Source: CAYZTD01 sp964638155
GTDB lineage: Archaea; Thermoplasmatota; E2; DHVEG-1
DNA length: 64,000 bases
Direction: 5' to 3'
Assembly: GCA_964638155.1 (NCBI GenBank)
Contig: CAZWYI010000003.1
Location: forward strand, 46,421-110,420
Shown: piece after piece, positions 49,837 through 58,529 of the stretch
Layout of the letters: each line of letters opens with the position of its first letter
Numbering within the stretch: the stretch's first letter is position 1
Notes under the pieces: generated by a model
The model's database searches: none
What the model was told of the DNA's origin: nothing
What the model saw: only the letters and a program-made list of their open reading frames with translations
Made by a program: the position numbers and the translations under genes

Positions 49837-51805
49837 GTAGATATCCACCAATTTTTAATGATGGATCACCAAGAAGCGTATAACCTAAGAGTGTTTTTTG
49901 ATCTGAATCATAAAAATCATCAGTTTTAGGATTATTCATATCCCTGAAAGTATCTAAGTAATCAGTAATTGATCTAGTATAAACTTTTCCAAGTGAATCA
50001 TTCTGTTCTTTAACTAACTTAGAATAAGCATAAAAAAACTGTGATGTAAGCCAGGAAGAAAGACCATCAGTAGCATTATCATCTACGTATCCATAACCGA
50101 TACCAGTATTACCTATAGTAGCAATAGCACCTGCATTTTCCTGCCGGGTAAACTCCCAAGACCAACAATGAGAAACCCATTCGCCTTTCCAAAAACCACC
50201 TTGAGTGCGATTTATTTTATAATTATCAAATAAACCCATAAAATATTTGATAGGGCCCTCAGTTAGAAGGCCTTTAATAAAATTCATTCTTGCAACATCA
50301 AACTGAGAATTATGGCATCCGCCAATAATACAGATAGGATATTTTCCTGCATTATTTAAAGACTTCATTTGATTTGAAAAAAGACCAATGATCCATGAAT
50401 TAGAACTAGGTGGATGTGTTGCATATTCACTAGGATTCCCATGTCCATCAAAATAGATAAAACCAGCTCCTTCTTCTAGAGCATTACTTACGTTAAAAGA
50501 ATTTGTAAGGTTACCATTCGATGCCCACAGTTTAACAATATCAAAACTTAAATTTCTCATAGGTAGAGAACCATATTCTGTTGAAATTTCTCCTTCATAA
50601 AATTTAGAGTCTGCATCACTTAAGTTTTTAACTGGAAAAGTATCCCCACCTACAAGTATCATTTTTTTAAACCATTCTGAATCATATGTATTTGTTTCGT
50701 AGTAAATGATTTTTTGCACAATATCTTTTACTTCTTCTGTATTACGACAGGCAATTCTACCAATGTAAACATCAGGATAACAATCTATAAAATCTTCATC
50801 TTCTCCAAATTCTGCAAAACGATCGTTATTGTTTGAATCCCAGCTTTCAAACTCTAAAGATTCAGAGGATTCATTATATCTGTAAATATCAGCATAATAA
50901 AGATCACTTATAAACCTATATTCATAATAATCAGGAATATATGCATATCTAACTGGTACATGCCACTTTAATCTTTGATTAATTCGCCCACCTGCCAGTA
51001 GAACATAACTTATGTTATAATTATCAATTGCATATTTTATAAAATATTTAATTTTCTCAGGTTTATCTCTACCCTCAAATTCATTGTAGATTTCTTCTGT
51101 TGTTTTTATAAAAGTGTCAATTCCTACATCCTTTTTATGATCTATTAAAGGCTGAAGTGCATCTGTAAATTCCTCTGGAGAGATTATAACCATATCATAT
51201 TCTTCTTCAAACGAAGGGAAAAAAGATGATTTTTCATATATAACTTCTATATCTGCATTTTTAAATGATTTTATTAAATTCGCAGTTGGTTTATAGCGTA
51301 TTGGGTATAATCTAATAATAACTTTTAATCCATCTATACCACAAATTATATCATAGTCATATTTTTTTTCAGGATAAAAATCTGAGCTTTGATATATCGT
51401 CATATCCAACTTAATATCACGGTTTATATCTGTTGCTTCCTTTAATTTAATAAGCGGAATGGGTTTAGGCGCTGGCTTTATTTTATGATCTATTTTTTGA
51501 TCGGTAAAATCAGAAAAATAGCATTTAACTTCTTTGATTTTAGTATATTTTGGAAAGTTATATGTTTTAACTATTACGGGAATAATAGGCCTACCTGAAT
51601 CTTTGGTAAAAGTTGTTGCCTCTTTTAATTCAACTTCTGTGAAATCATTTACAGTTTTAATTTCAATTTTTGAAAAAGTAAGTTTTTTTTGTGAGTTTAA
51701 TTTCTCAATTGAATTATTTTCTATATTTGTTTTCAATGCTAAAACATTAAAAGCGCTTATTGAGAATAAAGTTATGATAAGTAATGCATATATCTTTTGT
51801 CTCAT
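49829..51805 (-). CDS. Secreted peptidase family C25, paralog 2
   Basis: 658 residues. N-terminal signal (KIYALLIITLFSISAFNVLA), prodomain, and catalytic domain with DMVIISPEEFTDALQ, VYIGRIACRNTEEV, candidate His in IYFDGHGNPSEYATH (about 454) and Cys in CIIGGCHNSQFDVAR (about 498). Ends LLGDPSLKIGGYLPS. Tail overlaps the end of the convergent beta-helix gene by 8 bp. Followed after 138 bp on the same strand order by paralog 3 upstream. Confidence 0.85.
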   Translation of the reverse strand: MRQKIYALLIITLFSISAFNVLALKTNIENNSIEKLNSQKKLTFSKIEIKTVNDFTEVELKEATTFTKDSGRPIIPVIVKTYNFPKYTKIKEVKCYFSDFTDQKIDHKIKPAPKPIPLIKLKEATDINRDIKLDMTIYQSSDFYPEKKYDYDIICGIDGLKVIIRLYPIRYKPTANLIKSFKNADIEVIYEKSSFFPSFEEEYDMVIISPEEFTDALQPLIDHKKDVGIDTFIKTTEEIYNEFEGRDKPEKIKYFIKYAIDNYNISYVLLAGGRINQRLKWHVPVRYAYIPDYYEYRFISDLYYADIYRYNESSESLEFESWDSNNNDRFAEFGEDEDFIDCYPDVYIGRIACRNTEEVKDIVQKIIYYETNTYDSEWFKKMILVGGDTFPVKNLSDADSKFYEGEISTEYGSLPMRNLSFDIVKLWASNGNLTNSFNVSNALEEGAGFIYFDGHGNPSEYATHPPSSNSWIIGLFSNQMKSLNNAGKYPICIIGGCHNSQFDVARMNFIKGLLTEGPIKYFMGLFDNYKINRTQGGFWKGEWVSHCWSWEFTRQENAGAIATIGNTGIGYGYVDDNATDGLSSWLTSQFFYAYSKLVKEQNDSLGKVYTRSITDYLDTFRDMNNPKTDDFYDSDQKTLLGYTLLGDPSLKIGGYLPS

Positions 51806-51943
51806 TTTTGTTTATTCCTCATGTTAATTAACCTTTTCAACTATATAATTAGTTTCTTTATTATATAAATATTGTTATATATACGCAAAAAGGTTAAAAC
51901 TTGTTATTTAACTATCAAAAAACAGGATTGATAAAAAAAAAAA

Positions 51944-53917
51944 TTATTTGTACCCACCAATTTTTAAACTAGGATCACCAAATAATTCATAAATTGTTAT
52001 TACATAGGCTTCAGTACCATCACCAAAACTACCGCCGTAACTAGGGTCATCTAAAAATTCAGTTATTGAGCCGGTATAAGCCTCACCAACAGTAGTTGCA
52101 TTTTCCTTACCTACCATTTTAAAGAAATTTGTTTCTATTTCAGAACTTAAAGTCACTGGATCATATAAACCTAGGCCAAAACCAGTACAACCAGTAGTCG
52201 CAATAGCACCGCCATTAGGTTTTGAAACAAGCCTCCAAGAAAGACACGATGGAGTAGGAACACCATATGTCCAATGAGTCCAAGGCTTTTGAGAATCCTT
52301 AAGTGTTTTTATTATTGTTACATTAAATAATCCGTTATGACAGCCGCCCATAATTAAAATAGGTAACCTTCTAAAATTAAACACCAACGGTAGATGAAAA
52401 ATCGATATACCGCCTGTCCAGCTACCTAAACTGCTAAAATTTGTAGCATCAGCCCAATGGGTATCCCAAATAAATGGATTAGAATGCCCTTGAAAGATAC
52501 CGAATCCTGCGCCTTTTGATAATGTTCTTGCTATATCCCTTGGGATCGGTCTAAGACCACCTGTATCATTATGTGAGGCATATAATCTAACTGGCTCAAT
52601 AGAGTCACCCATGTAATCAAGTGCAACTTCACAAGTATATTCCCCATCAGGCATATCCTCATAGAAACTAAAGGTTTTACCACCTGCGGCAATCATTTTA
52701 TTAGACCAAATAGGCTTTAAAATTCCAGATTTTTCGTAGTTAATAATTTTTTTAACAACAGTTTTCACTTCCCTAATATTTCTACAGGCAAGTCGACCTA
52801 TATGTACATCTGGATAAAGATCCAGCGGATCATTTAAAAAATCACCATAACTTGCTTCACCTTCTGCAAAAATATTGTTTTTATTTTCATCCCAGTCTTC
52901 AAATTCTAGCAAATCTTCTGATTCATTATATTTGTAAACATCAGCATAATATAAATCAGAAATTGTTCCAGATTCTCCATAATCCCAAGAATCATAGACA
53001 ATATTTGTATATCTTACAGGAACCCACCAGTCTTTTTCACCGTAATTTCTGTTTTCCCTATCATCTGCGTTCCAATAGGAATTAAGGCCTCCAACTAATA
53101 AAACATTTTTAATGTTATAATTATCAATTGCATCTTTTATAAAATACTTAATCTGTTCAGGTTTATCTCTTCCTCCATATTCACTGTATATTTCTTCAGT
53201 TGTCTTTAAAAATGTTTTAACTTCATACCAATTCTTATGATCAACAAGTCTCTGTAATTCATCCTTAAAAGATTCTGGAGAGATAATTACCATATCATAA
53301 TCGTTTTCATTTGAAGGAAAAAGTTTTGATTCTGCATAACTTAATTCTATATCTACATCTGAAATTTTATAAATTATGTTTTCAAGTGGATTATAGCGAA
53401 TAGGATAAACTCTAACTGTTACAAAAATAGTTCTTTTATTTTTATCAAGGCCACAGCCAATTCTATAGTCATACCAACTGGAAGGATATAACTCTGAACT
53501 TGAATAAACACTACTATCCTTTAAAAGCGGCTCATTAGCTAAGGTTTTTTCTATTTTGATACGTGGTCTTGGTCTTTCTGAGGGTTTAATAGTTTTTGAT
53601 ACAGTTTGTTTTTTAACATCTGATATTTCAATATTTATATCTTTTATTTTTGTGTTAATTGGAAATTTATATGTTTTTGAAAAAAAAGGAAGCTCTGGCT
53701 TTCCAGGCTCTGACAGATATGAAACATCTTCACTAGATTGGAAATCTAGGACAGAAAAAACATCTTTTTTATTTTCGCTTGGCTCTGAAAAAAATAGTTT
53801 ATCATTTAAAATTTGATTGTTTTTACTTGAATTTTCTTCTATTTGTCCTGCAAAAACATTTAAAGCACTTATTAGGAATAATACTATTGTAAATAATACA
53901 AATATTTTTTGTTTCAT
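51944..53917 (-). CDS. Secreted peptidase family C25, paralog 3
   Basis: 657 residues, clearly a duplicate of the gene at 49829 (shared DYDMVIISPESFKDELQRLV, GGRDKPEQIKYFIK, DVHIGRLACRNIREV). Candidate catalytic His in GIFQGHSNPFIWDTH (about 476) and Cys in LIMGGCHNGLFNVT (about 524). Signal peptide at the N terminus; C terminus LFGDPSLKIGGYK. Tandem paralogs with independent promoters suggest dosage or substrate divergence. Confidence 0.85.
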   Translation of the reverse strand: MKQKIFVLFTIVLFLISALNVFAGQIEENSSKNNQILNDKLFFSEPSENKKDVFSVLDFQSSEDVSYLSEPGKPELPFFSKTYKFPINTKIKDINIEISDVKKQTVSKTIKPSERPRPRIKIEKTLANEPLLKDSSVYSSSELYPSSWYDYRIGCGLDKNKRTIFVTVRVYPIRYNPLENIIYKISDVDIELSYAESKLFPSNENDYDMVIISPESFKDELQRLVDHKNWYEVKTFLKTTEEIYSEYGGRDKPEQIKYFIKDAIDNYNIKNVLLVGGLNSYWNADDRENRNYGEKDWWVPVRYTNIVYDSWDYGESGTISDLYYADVYKYNESEDLLEFEDWDENKNNIFAEGEASYGDFLNDPLDLYPDVHIGRLACRNIREVKTVVKKIINYEKSGILKPIWSNKMIAAGGKTFSFYEDMPDGEYTCEVALDYMGDSIEPVRLYASHNDTGGLRPIPRDIARTLSKGAGFGIFQGHSNPFIWDTHWADATNFSSLGSWTGGISIFHLPLVFNFRRLPILIMGGCHNGLFNVTIIKTLKDSQKPWTHWTYGVPTPSCLSWRLVSKPNGGAIATTGCTGFGLGLYDPVTLSSEIETNFFKMVGKENATTVGEAYTGSITEFLDDPSYGGSFGDGTEAYVITIYELFGDPSLKIGGYK

Positions 53918-54013
53918 TTATACCTCTTACTTTATCATTATATATTTCTTATATTTAATATTTAAGTATTATTATACATTTGTATGCATTATATATTTTT
54001 ATATTTATTTATA

Positions 54014-55522
54014 TTAGGATCCTTTGGAAAATAAGATAGATAATAGTTTTTGAATAATAGGAAAGTCATTTAAATTTAAATTAAACAATTTAGGTTTGTT
54101 TTTTGGCATACTAACAGTTAAAGGATCGCTCCACTCGCTTTCTGCACCATGAGCATCCTTTGCTTTAACCTTTATTTCATAGTCACCCTGACTACTCCAT
54201 GATTTATCTGAACTTACTTCTACATCTGAATCATATGGGCCAAGCCATCCATTACTTGTCCCATCTCCCCAAGAAAATAGATAATATAATTCTTCGTCAT
54301 CTGGTTCAGTTGTTTTTGTTGTATAGGTATATGTCTCACCTCTTCTGCCTTCAGCTGTACCAGTTGGTTTTTCAGGCTTGAGAGGCCTACTATTAGAATT
54401 AACAGTAACTATTAAAGGTTCAGAAAAAGAACTTTCCTCATCTTTAGTGTCCTTTGCTTTTACCTTTAATTCATATGTTCCACTGTCTTCAAACATATAA
54501 TCAACTGATAGAGTTTCACCGGAATCATAAAAATTAGTCCAATAATCAACTGTATCATCTCCATTCCAGTCAAATCCATATTTTACATCATGACCATTAG
54601 GATCATTAGTTGATGTTTCATAAGTATATTCTACATATTGATAACAATCTGTTTCACCAACAGGTATAACTGGTGTTTCCGGTGGATCGTTTGGCGGTTC
54701 ATAGTTTGTATCAGTTAGAGTTAAATCAAAATTTAGGATTCTATAGTAATAATCGTTGGAACCATACATATATAGATTTATATAATCTGTATTTTCTGCT
54801 TTAACAATATTTTTTGCATCAGGTGCATACCAATAGTTCATGTAATTATTTGATATTTTCAAACAATTGTATTCCTGAACCTGCTCATCTGAAACATAAG
54901 TATTTATATGTTCATATATCCAGTATTCCATATAAATTTCAGGTGAAATTCCTGGAAGGCTCGGCTTATTAATATATCCTTGAATTTGCATAATTTCTGT
55001 TGGGACAGTCCATGATTCACCTTCTTCTATTGGAAAATCATATGGATTATGAGTTGGAATAAATTCCAAAGAATATATATCAACATCCAAGTTTGCAATA
55101 GAAACTGAACCTAAAATTTTCAGATCTTCAATTCTATTAATTGCTAGATTAGATTTATTTACAAACAGATATCCATCTATATCTGCATTGATCCTTCCTG
55201 ATAAAAGACCCATAAAAGAACCTGTTCCAGAAATGGAACCTGTAACAGACAATTTATACTCAGGCTCACCATCATCTATAACTTCGAAATTTAAATTTGA
55301 AATAGTTATATCAAATTCAATTTCTGTGTTTTCAGGGTTAACATAGTCGCCATTAATATCAATAGTATATTCCCAGTGATCACCAACTTCCCAGGTTGGT
55401 ACATCAACTGATGTTTTATTAGATTGTGTATTTATTTTATTTTCAGTGTTTATACCAAAAGCAAAAACAGTGTTAGCAAGAAGCATACTACTTATTATTA
55501 AAAATACTATTTTCTTTTGCAT
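54014..55522 (-). CDS. Secreted protein with two PKD-like domains
   Basis: 502 residues. Signal peptide (KKIVFLIISSMLLANTVFAF), a ~260-residue N-terminal beta domain (VPTWEVGDHWEYTIDINGDY) that recurs in archaeal exported proteins, then two PKD-like domains (DPNGHDVKYGFDWNGDDTVD; GEEG-like linker; LYYLFSWGDGTSNGWLGPYD). The tail (LNDFPIIQKLLSILFSKGS) is short and hydrophobic and may be a retention signal. Function is structural or adhesive by inference. Confidence 0.7.
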   Translation of the reverse strand: MQKKIVFLIISSMLLANTVFAFGINTENKINTQSNKTSVDVPTWEVGDHWEYTIDINGDYVNPENTEIEFDITISNLNFEVIDDGEPEYKLSVTGSISGTGSFMGLLSGRINADIDGYLFVNKSNLAINRIEDLKILGSVSIANLDVDIYSLEFIPTHNPYDFPIEEGESWTVPTEIMQIQGYINKPSLPGISPEIYMEYWIYEHINTYVSDEQVQEYNCLKISNNYMNYWYAPDAKNIVKAENTDYINLYMYGSNDYYYRILNFDLTLTDTNYEPPNDPPETPVIPVGETDCYQYVEYTYETSTNDPNGHDVKYGFDWNGDDTVDYWTNFYDSGETLSVDYMFEDSGTYELKVKAKDTKDEESSFSEPLIVTVNSNSRPLKPEKPTGTAEGRRGETYTYTTKTTEPDDEELYYLFSWGDGTSNGWLGPYDSDVEVSSDKSWSSQGDYEIKVKAKDAHGAESEWSDPLTVSMPKNKPKLFNLNLNDFPIIQKLLSILFSKGS

Positions 55523-55654
55523 TTCTTATAAAACCCCCAAACTCTAACATATAATAATAAATTGTTGTTTTTATAACTTTTGTATGGGATATACTTATTT
55601 TTTATAATACATAGTCTACCAAGAATTTTTATGAAAAAAGATAAAAATTATTTA

Positions 55655-58513
55655 TTAAACAATCAGCAGATCTTCTGGAAAATAAAAGAAATTTTTAAGA
55701 AAACCAAATATTGGTAGAAAATGTTCTAAGAATTCAAAGTTTTTTACAAATGAAAAAAATCTGTTATTAAATGTTTTATCCTCACTTTCATCCTCGCTTT
55801 CATTTGTTTTGATATATATCCATACTTCATGAATCCATGACTGGCCTGATTCATCAAAGACTTGGGCTCTGACCATTAGATTAGTACCAGTAGGTTCTTT
55901 ATTTGGATCTGTTTCTTCTTTTTTTTCACTTGCAAATGTTCTTAACTTATTTTTTACTTCTTCGTCACAATACCATTCATAAGGAGGATTTTCATCAACA
56001 TAAGGTAGGCCTTCTCTTTCACCAAACGGCTCTAAATCAAATTCTACTCTATCAATTACAGCGTTATCTGTAGCACTTGCTCTTACCCAGAATGGAATTT
56101 CTACTTTTTCTTCATTAGCTGGCTCAGTTATTTCAACATACGGCTTATCTGAATCTACTCTTATATGAAGTTTATTCTGATCTTTATTTCTATCTTCAAC
56201 ATTTCCCTGGTTATCAACAGACCAAAAGTTAACATCCCATTCACCTAACCAATTAGAATTCTGAGATGCAGCCAGTTGAATTCCTCCTTCAGTATCATAA
56301 ATTTCTTGAGAACCTGCATTCACGGTGTAATATGTTTTATCAATGCCACTTCCGGTATCTTCAGGATAATCCTTTGCATGAAGCCATATCACAACGCTTT
56401 CACTAGTATACCAATCATTTAAACCTTTATTTCCATCAATAGACTCAAGATTAGTTACAGGATCAACTTCATCTTTACCTTCATAAGATACACCCCACAT
56501 GTTTAGTTCAGGGGAAGATGAAGGATTATTTCTGTATAGAGTTCCTTTTATCCTAATAGATGAAGAACCTATTCCCTGTATTGATGTACCAGAGTTAACA
56601 TTTGATTTTAAGACATTTAAACTATCAGAATTAATTATATCAAATGTGATATCACCTGATTTTTCAACGATAAACTCATTCCAGGAATTCCAATTAGGCG
56701 GATCGATTTTAACAGAAGTTACCGTTGCTTCTAAAATAAGGCTTTTTTCTTCTCCAAAATTATATGAAACATCTGAACTACTTGGTGTATTAAAAGACCA
56801 AACATTTGCATAAACATCTGGTAAATCAGCAGTTTTTGTGTTTACTCGTAAATCCTCCCAGGCAACAAAAATATTATTGCCAGATGAGGCAATATTTGCC
56901 CAATCAGCTGGCTCTGTATCACTATCTGATAATTGAAGTTCATATGGGTTTACCTCACCATCAGATGAAACCAGTTTTCCATAAATATCGCTGCCTGAAT
57001 CATATACTACAAAAAAAGAAGAACTTAGATGTGGTACAATATTTGATCGTTCAAATTGACCACTAGCTATGGTAAAACTTTCTTTTATGTTTCCGTTTTG
57101 ATCAAGTATTTTACCATAAATAGGGCCATACCAATCACCTGAACTTATGTCATCTTCTTGATAGGTTATAAGAAATCTTTTAGTTAGTTCACAAAACTCT
57201 ACACATGGGAAATTATAATCTTTTGTTCCACCCGCAGGAGAAATACGAGTAGGGCTCCCATAAGCATTACCTGATTGATCAAAAATTTGGTACCATATAT
57301 CAAAAGGACCTGTACCAGGATCATCAGTTGATTCTTCCCATACAACCATATAATGATTATTTACATTATCAAAACAGACCCAGGGCTCACATTGGACATT
57401 TGATTTCTGAACTAAGGGAAATTCATTACCAGAAGGATTACCATTTGTATTAAAAAACCTTCCATAAATATCATAGTTGTTTGTACCATGCCGTGCATCC
57501 TCCCATACAACAAGAAACTTGTTGTTATTTGAATCATACGCAACACATGGATCTGCCTGATTTCCTGAAGAAGTACATATATTAAACCTTTTAATACTTC
57601 CACTAGATGAAAAAATTGCACCCTCTATGTCTCTACTTAACAAATCATGAGGAGCATTGTAATGCTCAAATGCAACAAAGAAATTTCCATTTCCATATGC
57701 ACTAGCAGGATTTTCATATCGATATTGACCTGATTCCACAGAAGTAATGTCAAAACGGTTTCCTGCAACATCGCCGTTACTATCATAGAATCTACCTCTG
57801 ATTTGTTGTTGAAAATAAACAGGTGTTCCTTCTTCCCAGGTTACTAAAAATTTTCCATTTCCATATGTTACATCTGGATCCCATGCACCTTCAGTTTCCA
57901 TTTTAACTGTAACTTTATGATCATGGGCATATTTACTCTCCCAGCTTTCCTGATCAAAAACACTCCAGTAATCACCTATATCATTTGCACTTGGATTAGC
58001 ATAAAACATGTAGATATCACTTGTTCCACTCGGTAGAAAAGGTATTTTTATCCAAACAATTGCATATGGATTATTTGGCTCTGGATCTTTTTCTTCAATC
58101 CAATAAGAGAGCCACATATTCTGATTTTCAAATTTAAACCTTAGATCACCATAATCTGATTTCATATCAGAATCATATTCAACAATAAGTTTTACTGCAC
58201 AATCCTCAATTTCACTACTACTACTCAAAGTTATTTTTTTCATGCGAGAAAAAGAGGTGTCAGTCCATTGAGGGTATGTACCGTAAATTTTTACTTTTCC
58301 GTTTTCAACAATATAATCTTCAGATAGACTTTTATCTATTTTTTGTGCATTTGAAAAATCATCTTCCCAAGTGTAGTAATTAGGATCATTGTTTACTGAA
58401 AGAACATTTTCATTATTACTATTTGTTGTAATAATCGCATTTGCAGCAGAGCTTAAAACAAATATTATTACAATTAAAGATGCTACAATTTTTAAAATAT
58501 TATTTTCATTCAT
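55655..58513 (-). CDS. Large secreted DUF2341 protein with beta-propeller-like repeats
   Basis: 952 residues. Signal peptide; DUF2341 at about 65-170 (SRMKKITLSSSSEIEDCAVK, WIKIPFLPSGTSDIYMFYAN). Residues 185-560 contain repeated blades of the form NGKFLVTWEEG, NNKFLVVWEDARHGTNN, NHYMVVWEESTDD, NNIFVAWEDLR, about 50-60 residues apart, resembling a beta-propeller. Ig-like domains follow (YVEITEPANEEKVEIPFWVR). The hydrophobic, aromatic C terminus (FLPIFGFLKNFFYFPEDLL) may retain it at the surface. Confidence 0.7.
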   Translation of the reverse strand: MNENNILKIVASLIVIIFVLSSAANAIITTNSNNENVLSVNNDPNYYTWEDDFSNAQKIDKSLSEDYIVENGKVKIYGTYPQWTDTSFSRMKKITLSSSSEIEDCAVKLIVEYDSDMKSDYGDLRFKFENQNMWLSYWIEEKDPEPNNPYAIVWIKIPFLPSGTSDIYMFYANPSANDIGDYWSVFDQESWESKYAHDHKVTVKMETEGAWDPDVTYGNGKFLVTWEEGTPVYFQQQIRGRFYDSNGDVAGNRFDITSVESGQYRYENPASAYGNGNFFVAFEHYNAPHDLLSRDIEGAIFSSSGSIKRFNICTSSGNQADPCVAYDSNNNKFLVVWEDARHGTNNYDIYGRFFNTNGNPSGNEFPLVQKSNVQCEPWVCFDNVNNHYMVVWEESTDDPGTGPFDIWYQIFDQSGNAYGSPTRISPAGGTKDYNFPCVEFCELTKRFLITYQEDDISSGDWYGPIYGKILDQNGNIKESFTIASGQFERSNIVPHLSSSFFVVYDSGSDIYGKLVSSDGEVNPYELQLSDSDTEPADWANIASSGNNIFVAWEDLRVNTKTADLPDVYANVWSFNTPSSSDVSYNFGEEKSLILEATVTSVKIDPPNWNSWNEFIVEKSGDITFDIINSDSLNVLKSNVNSGTSIQGIGSSSIRIKGTLYRNNPSSSPELNMWGVSYEGKDEVDPVTNLESIDGNKGLNDWYTSESVVIWLHAKDYPEDTGSGIDKTYYTVNAGSQEIYDTEGGIQLAASQNSNWLGEWDVNFWSVDNQGNVEDRNKDQNKLHIRVDSDKPYVEITEPANEEKVEIPFWVRASATDNAVIDRVEFDLEPFGEREGLPYVDENPPYEWYCDEEVKNKLRTFASEKKEETDPNKEPTGTNLMVRAQVFDESGQSWIHEVWIYIKTNESEDESEDKTFNNRFFSFVKNFEFLEHFLPIFGFLKNFFYFPEDLLIV

Positions 58514-58529
58514 ATTTTATACACCTGCC

